From contig JANUSC010000366.1 in NCBI GenBank assembly GCA_025200525.1, positions 1 to 64,000 on the forward strand: a stretch of 64,000 bases of DNA. Reading direction: 5' to 3'. Positions 34,216 through 45,036 of this stretch are shown one piece after another. Position numbers and translations under genes: made by a program. The notes beneath the pieces were generated by a model, which saw only the letters and a program-made list of their open reading frames with translations, searched no databases and was not told the origin of the DNA. The first letter of the stretch is position 1. Each line of letters begins with the position of its first letter. This stretch comes from Camellia lanceoleosa (lineage: Eukaryota > Streptophyta > Magnoliopsida > Ericales > Theaceae).

Positions 34216-34433
34216 ATGTGGGGATGCCTCAGAAGGCATTCCCTGCCCCTCAAAGGCAAAGCACAAATGTTTGGTGCAGAACCAAACACAAAACAGTCAA
34301 GTTCGGAGGTCCTGAGGCAAGGCACGTAGCCGAGAACTCCGGGAACTCCAAACAAACACAAACATGGATAATCACCGAGTGTTCGAGCGGTGACGTCCAA
34401 GTCTTGAGGACGGTCAAAAATGGGGTGTCTACA

Positions 34434-34438
34434 CTAAG
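34434..34438. repeat. S2 target-site duplication, right copy (ctaag)
   Basis: Exact copy of 30752-30756. TAT-1 continues after it with gaacaatcaaac. Confidence 0.95.
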
Positions 34439-35943
34439 GAACAATCAAACTAGCAAAACTTGCATCATTTCTGCTCCTCATAGGAGGGTTGTATTTTTGT
34501 GGTCCCAACAACCTACAGGCAAGGTGCGTTGGCAGACAAGAAAAAACTTACAGACTTAAGCAGATCCATGCTAAGTCATGTGGAGATGGAGATATCAGTC
34601 TATAGCAACGGATACAGAGGCAAGGGTATTACTGGCCAGAGATGGAAAAGGAAAGCACTGAGTTGTAGAGGCAATGTGCAAAATGTCAGTCCTATCCTAA
34701 AAAGAAAGAAGCCCATTTCTTAAGCAATGAGGATTGGAGGCAATCAGATATTGACTATCTTGGAAATGGTATATCGCTCGAGAACAAAGCTGATGCAATT
34801 AAAGTTAAGAGGCGGGCCCTCTTCTTCCTTGAACAAGGCAAATTGTACCGCAGAAGCTTTGAAGGGGATTCTTTGGTGTGTTTATCAAAGGCTGAGGCAC
34901 ACGAAGTACTAAGAGAAGCCCACAAGGAAAAGCATCATGGAGCGTAGCGATTATATAGGCACCTTATTCACCTTGGCTACTATTGTCCGACAATGGAAGA
35001 ATATGCTAAAAACCTTGTAAGGGGATGCCAATCTTGCCAGAAATTTGGGAACTTGATACATGCACTAGCAATTGAACTGTACAACATCAAGACCCCTTAC
35101 CCGTTTCATACTTGGGCATTTGACCTAGTAGGTCCTATACTGCAGTATTCCAAAGGCCCCAGATGCATACTTGCAGCGACTGAAGTTAGTACCAAGTGGG
35201 TAGAGACCATATCGATGAGGAAGGCAGATGGGGCAGGAATGGCCAACTTCATCAAAGAAAACATAATCTGTAGGTTTGGCATACCTAAAGTAATGTTGTT
35301 TGATAATGGGACCCCCTTTGTGAATCGCCATGTGGGAAGACCTGGACACTTTTCGCATCAAGCACCACAAGTCTACCCCAGACTACCCGAAGGGAATGAA
35401 TAAGCTGAGGCAACCAACAAAACTCTCATCTGAATATTGAGTAAAATGATGGATGAAGTAGGGGGCACATGGTCTAAACAACTCCATATAGCACTCTGGG
35501 CATATAGAACGTCAAAGAGGAGGCCAACTCAGGCAATCCCATTTTCCCTAGTATATGGGTCCAAAATTGCGTTACCAGTTGAGCTGCATACCTCAAAGAA
35601 GAATGGCTATGTCAACACATTTTGTTCCAAACAGAAAGAACGACATATAGGCAACCAAGAAAGAAGGGATCGGGCCTCATGCAATGGAAAAGTATCATCA
35701 GTCCATAGCTTGCGCCTACAATTAGTTTATTCAACACATGGAGTTCAAGGAGGGGACTTGGTGTGGAAGACAGTGGGCGCAATCATGCGGGGGCAACCAA
35801 TCCCCAAGTTCTCACCCAAATGTGAAGGCCCCTATAAAGTTACTGAGGCAAGCAGCAGCGGGTATTACAAGTTGACAAGAGTAGATGATTGGTTCAGAAC
35901 TGGCCATATCAACGCCAAGTATGTCAAAGAATATTTTCCTTAA
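34439..35943 (+). pseudogene. TAT-1 integrase, broken
   Basis: Integrase of the Tat element. The zinc-binding part lies at about 34900-35045 (REAHKEKHHGA, then CQSCQKFGN). The core begins with FHTWAFDLVGPI (first catalytic Asp), followed by STKWVETI and DNGTPFVNRHVG with the second Asp near 35300. The third residue region, EATNKTL, is separated by a stop at 35401. The block 35437-35943 carries the C-terminal part (ALWAYRTSKRRPTQAIPFSLVYG, GDLVWK, and the natural end YVKEYFP with TAA at 35941). Breaks near 34920 and 35360-35440 prevent a full product. Confidence 0.9.
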
Positions 35944-36433
35944 TTTCTTTTGTTCAAAAAAAAAAAAAGAGTTATAAGTTTCTTTGTTAATACTTCCAAA
36001 GCAAAGTGTAAAGAAAGCGTCATACACTTAGTAAACATGTTACTCTTGTAAACACTTAGTGCAAGAAAAGTTTTCCACACTTAGTGAAATTTTGTCCATG
36101 TAAAAAGCTTAGTCGTGATGAAGTTCTATTCATGGCCCGAGTTTTGCTTGTCTTTAGAAGTTATGTAAAAGACAGTGAAAAGAAGACAGTAAAGTAAGGC
36201 TCAATATCTTTGCTTCTCATAAACATCAAAGTTCTCCATAGCATGACTACAGTGTTCAAAAGGAAAAGAAGAGAGAAAAAAGATAGCAAAAGTACAAAGA
36301 AAAAGAGCCATAACAAAGCAACAATACATCAAATCAAGCCCTTCATGAGGGAGTCCATCAGGGTCACATCCCGAGACAACTGAGCAACCAACGCAAGGTC
36401 CTTTTCTTTGAACCGAGCTAGGTTCTGTCGGTG
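35944..36433. other. Convergent 3' spacer between TAT-1 pol and the antisense PMD gene
   Basis: About 490 bp with no coding sequence. It starts with a 12-base A run at about 35957 and contains repeated words such as cacttagt(g/a). Sense pol transcripts and antisense PMD transcripts would converge here. The same spacer is present at 47763-48259. Confidence 0.6.
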
Positions 36434-39400
36434 CTACTCCAAGGCACCCTCACACTTCTTGATAGTCTCCTCCAAGGATACAATCATCACCACATTATCT
36501 GCATGCTTAAGGAAGCCATCAACTACATGAAGCCTATTCCTCATCCACGATAGGTCCAAACCATTTCTCTCAAAGTTGCTCAGGTTGGCCTCAGCACTTT
36601 CCACAAACTTGCTTGGGGTTGTCAAAATCTTTTTAGTAGCGAGGTCGTGAACAAAGCCAACAAGTAACTCCAGCAACATTGTTTGCACCATAGATCCAGG
36701 AACGTGAAAAGCAGTGAAAGTGCTAGGGTACAATGCCTGGATGCAGGAAAAGATAGGGGCAGCTTCAGAAGAAACCCAATAACTTAGAAAAGAAACCCTC
36801 CCTGAGGGTTGTATGGACTCTCTCACACCACCACCAGCCTAGATTGCGGAGGGAGATTTGCAGAACCACTAAAGTTTTGAGGACGACAAACCTCTCCCGA
36901 GGACAACTGCCCAGCGGCGTTAGATTATGTGGACGTGGGGAGGTCATCCATTGGGTAGTCTCCAATGTTCAGATCTAGTACAGCAGTAGTATCCATCCCA
37001 GTATAAAAATCTTGGGATACTCTAATGTTAGCTAGCACTTCGGGAAAATAAGTGGGGTACATGTCTGCGAGCTGCTCAAAGGTTGCCGAAGCAACTGGTT
37101 CATAGTTCCCAATGACAGCAGTAACAACATGAGTGGCTAGGGTGACAGCTCCCTCTGCAAGTTGATCCAAATTTTGGGGGACCGCAGCAGGAACAGTGGA
37201 AGCAACCGCTACACTTGCACTCCCCTCAGCCACTTGGACGTTTGGAAGTGGGGTCCATTTAACTAATGGAGACTTAGTGGACTGGGAAGAACCACTAGAT
37301 ACAGCTTCAAAAGGAGGTGATGCAACTTCCAATGGCTTTCTTACGCCGCAATCTTCCCTTGGGGTCTCAGGGAGAAAATCCTCTCCACCGATAGAGGAAA
37401 TGTCAGAAAGGGCAGAATCAACAGGGTTTGGGGGCTCTTCACCCTCAACAACTACACCCTCTGCAACTCCCGCAGCGTAGGGAACTTGTTCACTTTCGAC
37501 AAAGACGGCATCATGATCTCTCCCTATATCTGCAACCTCAGTCTCATCAGCCGGCTCAGCCTCCGCAATGGGCTTAGCCGCTACAACTGGTTCGGCCTCA
37601 GCCCTTTGGTTCCTCTTCAACATCTAGAAGGACCATTCTGTGAGTTTTGCGCCTGGTGACCATTGAAGCAATGGGAATCTGATCGTCGTCATCTGAATCT
37701 AAGAAAATGTCGATGGTTGTCGAAGGACCTCCGGGACTTGAAGGCAGTATAGCCGAAACGGTACCGCGCTTCAAAAATAATAAACCCTAACAAGGATGAA
37801 GATCGTGTGACTACTAAGTGAAGATAAAATGTCCTAGAGAAGTATGAAAAAATGCAGAGTATTTTTCTAAGTATGAGTACCTTTCGGATTCTTTTCCTGC
37901 TTGATGAGGTGGGAGCCTCAGTGATTGATGCCGCTGCCTCCTGGACTGTTTTCAGTCTGGAGCGGGTTATGCATACTGTTGTGCCGGCTTGAGGGGGACC
38001 AATTTGCAAAGGTTGAAGGACATTCCCCTAGACGGGTGAGGCTCATCTACGATAGGCAGGGATAGAAGCTTGAAACGGCAAAACACACTTGTTTGTTTTC
38101 CACGGCTAGAGGGAAGACGAAGGGATAAGTCAGGTTGCAAAATAGGTTCTGTCGCAGGAACGACCAGATTGATGTTACAAAAGTTGAAGAAAGAATTGAG
38201 GTTGAGGTGCCAGAATAGCAAGTTATCGGGAGTGAAGGCGCCCTCTCTCCCAAGTGAGGGAAGCTCCATGAAGCCTAAGCCCTCCACAAGTAGAGCGGTA
38301 TAATCACGGGCAAACCGCTGAAAGCTCTGGTGGAAATTAGTCTAAGGTGGAGGGGCATGTGGGATGCCCTGATCCATGCCAAACTACCTAAGGACCCTAG
38401 CTGGTTGATAGACTATGCTAGACATGCCCTCCACGTTCCACACAAGTAGAAATTCGGGGCGTATCATAGCAGCAATAAGAAGGGAGTTGGCCTGGACACT
38501 GTTGAGGGAGAAATCAACATGACATGCCTCAGAGAAATAAAATGGAACAACAAAGATGCCAAGAAGAGGCTGAGTGAAGGGACAGAACACACACTCCTCC
38601 ATACGATCGATGTGATTCATGAAGGGCTTGCTAGTGTCAATGCCAGACCATCTCGAAATACGAGGGAGAGATTGGCGTACTTGTCTTGTGACAGGTCGCC
38701 CCTCTGTATCTAGGATGAGATGACCCTCTACATGAAGGACTTTATTGGTGAAGAAGGGCTAGTGTTCTTCGAGGATGGGGCCCACAGCAGGGAATCGCTC
38801 GTAGAAGAAGGCGGTCAGAAACTAGGTATGAACAAAGCTCGACACATCGTAGCGGCCCATGGATCTCTCATTGTCCGAATGGATGAGGTCAAGGCGGAAA
38901 TATAAATTTCCCAAAAAGAGAGGGGCCAAGAAGATCTGACTACCCCTACATAGTTTGACAGCGAGAGGGAACACCAAAGGATTGATCCTTTCAGCAGGGT
39001 TGTTGGGAAGAACAAAAAAGGAGATGAAATAACTAACGAAGGCAGCCAAGTACAAGTTCTCGCGGTAACCGGGGCCAACTATAGAGTTGCAACTATCTTC
39101 AGTAACATCACCCACAACTGGTTGCATGTCCTTGAAAAAGTGCTTTAGCCAGGATAGATAGGTGGTCTTGTCTCTTTTGGGCCTCTCTGGAAGTAGTTCC
39201 CCAGTCCTAAGATCGTACCAAGAGTCAGATTTCGCGGCTCTCAAAATACACCCCGAGGGCGACCACAAAGAATTGCTCCAAGAAGAATCAAATGGGGTCA
39301 AAAGGGTAGTCCCCACGAGTACTCAGACGAAGAAGAACAACAACATCTTCAAGGGTTAGGGTAATCTACCCCCAAGCCAGGACAAAAGTGTGAGTGTCAC

Positions 39401-39834
39401 GGCTCTAGTGGGAAACAACCGTATCAGTATTGGTTTGCACCTTATGCATGCATAACTCCGTTGAAATCAAAATAGCGTTGAAGAGATGAACATCCCTCAA
39501 GCACTGCTCAAAATCATTGTCCGCATTGACATTATCAACCCAAAGAGACCAGTCTGCCGTAGGGCCTGAGTGGGTTCGGTAACAGATGTATGTGTGAGAA
39601 AAGTCACCATGCTCCACACGGAACTGCAGCATAGAGGCTGGGTTTACCATGTCAGCGTTATCCAAAAAGGCCTCACCAAAGGGGTGCAAATGTCCTTCTA
39701 AAGAAAGGGCTTCGAGAACAAAGGAGTCAACTACCTTCCAAAGTGGATCAACAAGACGTCCAAAAATATGGGGCACTCCTCCACTCAGTACTGGGAGGGA
39801 GAACGCTGTTAGGTAGGAACCTAGTGGTGGCCAT
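36434..39834 (-). pseudogene. P1, antisense plant-mobile-domain (PMD, aminotransferase-like) gene of TAT
   Basis: An additional gene on the strand opposite to gag-pol, between integrase and the LTR. The ATG is at 39834 (MATTRFLP), chosen because it is shared with P2 and lies 117 nt below a TATA box. The PMD region runs through 39405-39800 (DPLWKVVDSF, FGEAFLDN), a TLEDVVVLL-like segment near 39330-39370, and 38822-39316 (WYDLRTGELLPER, YLAAFVSYFISFFVLPNNPA, PLVFPLAVKLCRG, LAPLFLGNLYFRLD). That last pattern is characteristic of plant PMD proteins. Then come a spacer, an intron at 37787-37880, an acidic Ala/Glu/Pro-rich tail and a helical C-terminus ending at 36434. Frameshifts and stops make it a pseudogene. 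Antisense extra ORFs are known in Tat elements such as Grande and Retand; the molecular role is unknown. Confidence 0.75.
37787..37880 (-). other. Predicted 94-nt intron in P1
   Basis: Donor AAG|GTACTC at 37880, acceptor CCTTGTTAG|GG at 37787, phase 0. Reading across it joins a basic block ending RKRIRK to GLLFLK and an acidic DSDDDD stretch, in one frame. The intervening DNA is AT-rich and has in-frame stops. The same-length intron at the same place in P2 supports it. Confidence 0.65.
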
Positions 39835-39950
39835 GAAGGAGAATAAAGAAAAGACAAGACTTTTGAAGGTGGGAGTTAGAAAGAGAAGAAGACAATGAGA
39901 CAAGAAAGTGTGTTGTAGCAGAGGTGGGGGATCGGTGGACCTAAGGGGCA

Positions 39951-40100
39951 CTATTTATAAAGAATGCAGCAAAAGGGTGCCAACACGCTTCCCTAGGCCC
40001 ATTATGACTCATCAACCAAAGGGGCCATCTTTTTAGAGCCGACGCAACTTTTGACCCAACCGACGCAACCCCTGGGTTACTTGCTGACGTCATGCACGTG
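39951..40100 (-). promoter_or_regulatory. Candidate antisense promoter of P1
   Basis: The minus strand has TATAAATAG at 39951-39959, 117 nt before the P1 ATG. Further upstream are a TTTTGACC W-box-like word, the palindrome TGACGTCA (40085-40092) and CACGTG (40095-40100), both bZIP-type sites. TATA and TGACGTCA recur at matching positions before P2. Confidence 0.65.
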
Positions 40101-40325
40101 CTGGAAACAAGAAACGTGTCCCCTATATACGCAGGGGCAAATGTAGATAGTCAAAAATTAAGCCCCAAATTAAGTATAGACCTAAGTGTCGGGGTCGCCC
40201 CTTTAAGGCGACCAGGAATAACGGAAGGAGCATGGGCTAAAGCCCAGGGAAAGTGGGCCAATAGTGGGTCAAGGTGTCCCACCCACCAAGGGTCAAAATG
40301 GACTCCACAAAGGAGATTGCCTAAG

Positions 40326-41631
40326 TGAAGTTGCAGAGGAAAACATATACAGCTGGAAAGTTACTGAGGCACTTTGCCTTAACGCCGCCATTCCTAATAT
40401 CTTCGGTTCCGCCGCCATCCGAAGTTGATGAGGGAAGGAGAAAACCAAAGCAACCAAGTTGTAGAGGCAGTACTTGCAGTGTCCAAGTTGCAGAGGCATT
40501 TTGTCAGTGTCGCCATCTCTAATATTGTCGGTCCTGCCGTCTGAACTTGCGGCGGGAAATAGTTACCGCAGCAACTAAGTTGCAGAAGAAATATCCTGCC
40601 AAGGTGATAGCAGCCTTTGAGAGAGGCTTTCCTCTGCGAGTAGAGGCTAATGCTTGGCACTAATAGCAGGCCCCCTTAAAGTTTATTAACTTGGCACTGA
40701 CAACAAGCCCCAAGTCTTACTGGTTGGAGTTGATAGTAGGCCCATAGATACCAGTATACCGCGGCGACCCCGGGAAGATGGGAGCAGGGCAGCCCAAGCA
40801 CAAGGGACTCCTTCTCCATTCACCCAGGTTATGGACCTGCCTTGGTTGCATAGATAGGAGCAAAGAAGCCCCTTTGGGATTGGTGCTAAGGCACAGCAAG
40901 ACTGATAGCAGGCTTGACTGTGGCCTTCGCCCTGGAAAACTGGGGAGTTTGTGGTTAGGTGACTACGGGTAGAGGTTTCACTGAGGTGAACACAAACATG
41001 GCCGACAGCAGGCAAATGGAGTCCTGAGAATGCATGTACTGACCAAATAGAACTGAGAAGACAAGTGCAGCAGCAAGGTTCACCACTGCAAGTGCACTTG
41101 CTGAGGTTCAGGCTGAGAAGGCAAGTGCAGAGGCAAACACTCACGCTATAACTGCACTTCCTGAGGCTCAAAAGAGAGTTGTAGCACCAAACAGTCCCTT
41201 CCCAACTACACTTGTTGAGGCTTAAAAAGGTAGTTGCGGAGGCAAATAGATAGTACACAGTACATGCAGAGGGACACGTGGCACCTTCAGCCTGGTGGCT
41301 CAAGGAAGAATATTTTGTGTGATCTTTAGGGACTTCTGTCTTCTCTATATTTGGCCACTTGGTGTCCTCTTCGTACCAAGGAAAAGCCTATAAATAGGAC
41401 CTATTTCCCAAGGTTCAAGAGGAGGAATTTTGGGAACTTTGGGGAGATGCTACCCATTTGCGCACTATCATTGTCATCTTCTTGAGCTACCTGCTTCACC
41501 TTCACCCAACCGCTCATTCTCCAACATTTTAGACATTTGTTGCTGCTCATTCTCCAGTCATTACACCATTCTTGGACTATTAGCATAGTTTTGGCTCTCT
41601 AATCATCTTCCTAACCTTGAACACCTCGACA
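40326..41631 (+). repeat. TAT LTR between TAT-1 and TAT-2 (left edge tentative)
   Basis: The right edge at about 41631 (cctcgaca, then tttc and the primer site) is reasonably fixed by the primer site and by comparison with 52838. The left edge is a guess: TGAAG at 40326 would pair with the CTTCA end seen in the second LTR, but no clear polypurine tract precedes it, and an alternative start is tgtcgggg near 40187. It holds a TATA box at 41389 and degenerate internal repeats of the type aagttgcagaggca and ctgaggct. It appears to serve as 3' LTR of TAT-1 and 5' LTR of TAT-2. Confidence 0.5.
41389..41398 (+). promoter_or_regulatory. TAT LTR TATA box
   Basis: TATAAATAGG on the sense strand, about 240 bp before the LTR end, so transcription would start near 41420 and leave about 210 bp of R-U5. 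The second LTR has TATAAACAG at 52596-52604 in the same setting. Confidence 0.7.
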
Positions 41632-41635
41632 TTTC

Positions 41636-41653
41636 TGGTAACTCTACTGGGGA
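41636..41653 (+). other. TAT-2 primer-binding site region
   Basis: TGGTAACTCTACTGGGGA follows the LTR end after a tttc spacer. TAT-3 has TGGTGACTCTGCTGGGGA at 52843-52860. The motif resembles the TGGCGACTC..CTGGGGA sequence found after LTRs of Tat/Ogre elements. The primer tRNA is not assigned here. Confidence 0.6.
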
Positions 41654-41699
41654 GGCTGCTCTATTGATGGTTCATACCCGCAGTGATTTACACACTTCA

Positions 41700-43272
41700 A
41701 TGGAAAAAATGGCTAAGGATGAAGTTCAGCAACCCCCACGGCAGCAAGGCTCTTCCAATGGCGGGGTAGCACATGCGGAGGACTGTGACCACAGTGTTGT
41801 AGTTGAGGTAGTCTAGTCACTCCAAGACACACAAAGGGAGATCCTGGTAGCTTTGCAAACTCTCACTGAGGCTATTATGGCCATGGTGTCCAGACCAGCC
41901 CCAGCACAAGCACCTCCGCCTATAGCACTCCCAAACCCAGTACCTAACCTGTTCCCTGAGGTTCGGCTCGATCCAGTGCCTCGGTGGTACCCTGCTTAAT
42001 GGTACGGCTACTAGTTCAGTTACCCAGGAGCAAACTGGACCATTCCAACCCACTCACTTTGTTACTCTAGCCAATGTACAAGCTATGCTCGAGCAAGAGT
42101 GCAGCAAAAAGCAACTACCATCTCTCATCAACCCAGATGTGAAACCCCCATACTCTCTAGAGATATTGACCGTGCCATACCCAACTGGGTATACAATGCC
42201 CAAGTTTATTAAGTTCGATGGGAAATGAGGCAATGCCAGAAAACACGTTGTGAGGTTCATTGAAACTCTTAGTGTCCATGGCAGTGACCACTCTCTGCAC
42301 CTTCGGGAGTTCTCCAAATCACTTACTGAAAGGGCTTACAGCAGGTATGTGAACTTGGCTCCCAACTTGATCAAGAGTTCGGAGGAGATGGTGAACAAGT
42401 TCCACACAAAGTTCTTCCAAGTCCAAGAGAAAGTTACAACCCTCATACTTGGGCGAGATGTCCAAAAAGAAGGTGAAGATATACTGGACTATCTTAAGCG
42501 TTTCCAAGATAAGGCTATTGACTGTCATGAACTAGTGGATGGGGCCCATTCAGTCAACATATGTGCGGAGGATGCCATATGCGACTATGAAATTTTCTTG
42601 GTGAACCATAATCAGCCTACCTTTTCAGCCTTGGTTAAGGCAGCTAGGAACCTCTGTACCACTGGTCCTCTACATAGATCTCATGATAGTCACCGCTACT
42701 CCCGCAGTAGCAGACTTGCTGCGATAACCTCTGTAGGAGGGAGCTGCTCGCAAGGGGAGGCGTTATCCTCTCGAAAGAGGAAGAGTTATGAGGACAGGAA
42801 TCCATAACCTTGCAGCCTTGAGAATGTTAAGGCCTTGGTTAAAGAATGGGTAGCCAATGGTGAACTTAGTTTGCCACCGGTTGATGTCCCTTCAACCAAA
42901 AAGGACAAAGAAAGCCCAGATTATTGTATCTATCACAGAACCACCAAACACCCTACTAGAGACAGTTGGACTTTGAAAAGTATCTTCAAGAAGAAAGTTG
43001 ACGTGAATGAGCTAAAGTTCAAAGATACCAGTAATCATGATATAAGGAAGGACCCTTATCCTAACCACAAAGAGAAGGGGAAGAATGTACATATGATTGG
43101 ATACCTTGGGCCTATGCACGATCAAGTGCACATGGTGTCCTACTATGATGAGTTAGAAGAAACTGCCAGTGGCCAACACCCTAAGACAATACCTGGAGAG
43201 GCAAAATTCGTAGAGGATACTCATGCTAAGGCCTTGCAAAACTTTGTTAAGTTTCACACCTTCTTTGACTAG
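41700..43272 (+). pseudogene. TAT-2 gag, broken
   Basis: The ATG at 41700 opens a Gln/Pro-rich N-terminus (EVQQPPRQQG), stopped by TAG at 41814 and continuing with LQTLTEAIMAM and a proline-rich stretch. The capsid block runs from about 42165 (YPTGYTMPKFIKFDGK) across a TGA at 42226 into 42250-42807 (LHLREFSKSLTERAYSRYVN, MVNKFHTKFFQ, YLKRFQDKAIDCHE), a Retrotrans_gag fold. The C-terminal block 42835-43272 contains a single knuckle-like CIYHRTTKHPTRDSW in which the last Cys is Ser (Cys in TAT-3). The stops make it non-functional. Confidence 0.85.
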
Positions 43273-43296
43273 CTGGGGCTGAGCCAAGCTGCCAGG

Positions 43297-43938
43297 TTGG
43301 AAGCAACGAAGGCCCTCATTAACATTTCTGAAGTGCACCAAGTCGAAGTTGCTGGGGCCAAGAAGTATGTGCCTTGGCATATCCAGGAAGATTGTGGGGC
43401 CATTACTTTCCCAGAAGCAGACAGAGCATACACATTTCCTCATAACCGTCCTCTTTTTGTCACAGCTTACATCAATGATGTAGAGTTCAAGCATGCTTTC
43501 CTCGATGGTGGGGCATCCATAAACATCATCACTACTGACACCTTTGCAAAGGCTGGTATCTCAGAGTCCAAGATGGTTCACCAACCCATCACCGTGACGG
43601 GTTTTAGTGGTGAGAAAAAAGTTATTAAGGGCCATGTGGTCGTGGACTTAGCAGTTGGTGAGATCCGTTCCGCAACTAAGTTCCATGTGATTAAAGCCGA
43701 CACAAATTACCATATGATACTTGGTAGAGCTTGGATGCACCAATGTGGGGCTATCCCGTCAAGTTGTCACCAATGTGTGAAGGCAAAGTTGGGAAAGCGC
43801 ACAGTAACCATAAATGCGTCTAAAAAGCCATTCGAAATGGAGGAGGCACACTATTCGGATGTAGTTTTCTTTATTGAGTTGCCAATGGATGAAACTCCAA
43901 GGACTGATAAAGTTGCAGTGGTAAAATTGCCGAAGTAG
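43297..43938 (+). pseudogene. TAT-2 aspartic protease domain, open
   Basis: An uninterrupted 214-codon stretch. The active-site loop is AFLDGGASINIITTD, with the D-G-G form usual for the Tat lineage. The flap/C-terminal part reads VVVDLAVGEIRSATKFHVI and then MILGRAWMH, the counterpart of GMDWL in chromoviruses. It would cleave Gag-Pol. The domain itself is the best kept of the element, but it is cut off from gag by a TAG at about 43270 and from reverse transcriptase by stops at 43936 and 43981. The gap 43939-44145 is a degenerate linker. Confidence 0.9.
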
Positions 43939-44145
43939 GAAGATATTCAGGATGCAGAGGCTGCTCCAAAAAGTAGTGGGTAGAACAGGAGTAGCATGTC
44001 CACAAGTCCTCCGCCCAAGATTGTTAAGGCACGTGAGGACGGCAAGACAGTTTACTACCTATGATAGTCTTGGGGGCCAGACTTCATACCTTGGGAGGAT
44101 GGCCCTGAGACGAATAAACGTGATGGTGATGAGTCCAAAGAAAGG

Positions 44146-45036
44146 TTGGTGGAGACGCCTGAGCCCGCCCCTGAATGCATACAAGACGGACCCGAACCAC
44201 AGCAGGAGGTAATTGCTAAGGTCAACCTCAATGACTTACCCAGGCAGAGCAAGCCCGTGTTTATCAGTGATATAATGGCTCCAGCAGCTAAGGCAGAATT
44301 GATAACACTACTAAAGCGGTACAGTGACGTCTTTGCTTGGACATATGACGAGATGCCTGGTCTTGACCCATCCCTTATCACTCATCATCTGGACACTTTT
44401 CCAAACTCTAAGCCAATCAAGCAGCATGCTCGAAAGTATCACCTTGATCTTGAAGCAAAGATTAAGGCGGAGGTAGAAAAGTTGCAGAGGGCCAAGTTCA
44501 TTGAGCCTATACAATACCCAACCTGGCTAGCAAATATTGTGCCTGTGAAGAAGAAGAAGGGCCTGATCAGGCCTCAGATAGACTTTCGTGACCTAAATAA
44601 GGCCTGCCTGAAAGATGAGTTTCCATTGTCCTTTGTTGACGCACTTGTCGATTCTACTGCGGGCCATCAAATGTTCTCCTTCATGAATGGGTTCAGTGGT
44701 TTTAACCAGATCAAAATGGCACCAGAAGATGCAGAAAAGACGGCTTTCAAAACGCCCTTGGGAAATTTTTTCTATACGGTGATGCCCTTCAGTTTGAAAA
44801 ATGCGGGGGCAACCCACCAACACGCTATGACTGCAGTGTTCCATGACATATTGCATCATGAAGTGGAAGTATATGTGGATAATTTGGTGGTCAAGTCTAC
44901 TGAGGCAAACCGACACCTCTGTAACTTGGAAAAAGTTTTTCAGCGTTGCCTGAAATTCTGCCTAAAAATGAACCCTCTCAGGCGTGCCTTCAGAGTTACC
45001 ACCGGCAAGTTCTTTGTCTTTCTTGTACACCAATGA
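44146..45036 (+). pseudogene. TAT-2 reverse transcriptase, active-site Asp changed
   Basis: A 296-codon open stretch with a near-complete polymerase: FAWTYDEMPGLDP, RAKFIEPIQYPTWLANIVPV, DFRDLNKACLKDEFPL, NGFSGFNQIKM, FFYTVMPF and the catalytic segment VYVDNLVVKS. The second active-site Asp of YVDD is Asn (44872-44883). The thumb FCLKMNPLRRAF follows; a TGA at about 45034 ends the frame before RNase H. FSLKNAGATHQ also departs from the FGLKNAGATYQ norm. It cannot polymerise even if read through. Confidence 0.9.

Larger units (their letters stand above)
30757..34433 (-). mobile_element. S2, 3.7-kb non-coding S-family unit (probable solo LTR)
   Basis: Starts TGTAAC, ends GTCTACA, and is flanked by a perfect 5-bp duplication. 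There is no gag or pol motif on either strand. The structure (TG...CA ends, 5-bp duplication, no internal region) is that of a solo LTR, although a short non-autonomous element cannot be excluded. In sense orientation (minus) it has GC arm, G-box palindrome, TATA box, CT-rich leader, CATGC-rich core and second GC arm. It shares the module reading aaaatatttaggtggcgac with S1 and S3. Confidence 0.75.

Noticed and set aside
34048..34559. Open stretch of about 120 codons crossing the S2 right edge
   Set aside because: It spans the S2/TAT-1 insertion joint and is a chance reading.
36925..37623. A 232-codon open stretch rich in Ala, Glu, Pro and Val that could pass for a host gene
   Set aside because: It is the post-intron acidic tail of the antisense PMD gene P1; P2 has the aligned counterpart at 49145-49644, and it lies inside a repeated retroelement unit.
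38822..39316. Hydrophobic stretch resembling a membrane segment (FVSYFISFFVLP)
   Set aside because: It matches the buried core of the plant mobile domain, in order with the other PMD motifs, so a membrane protein is not needed to explain it.
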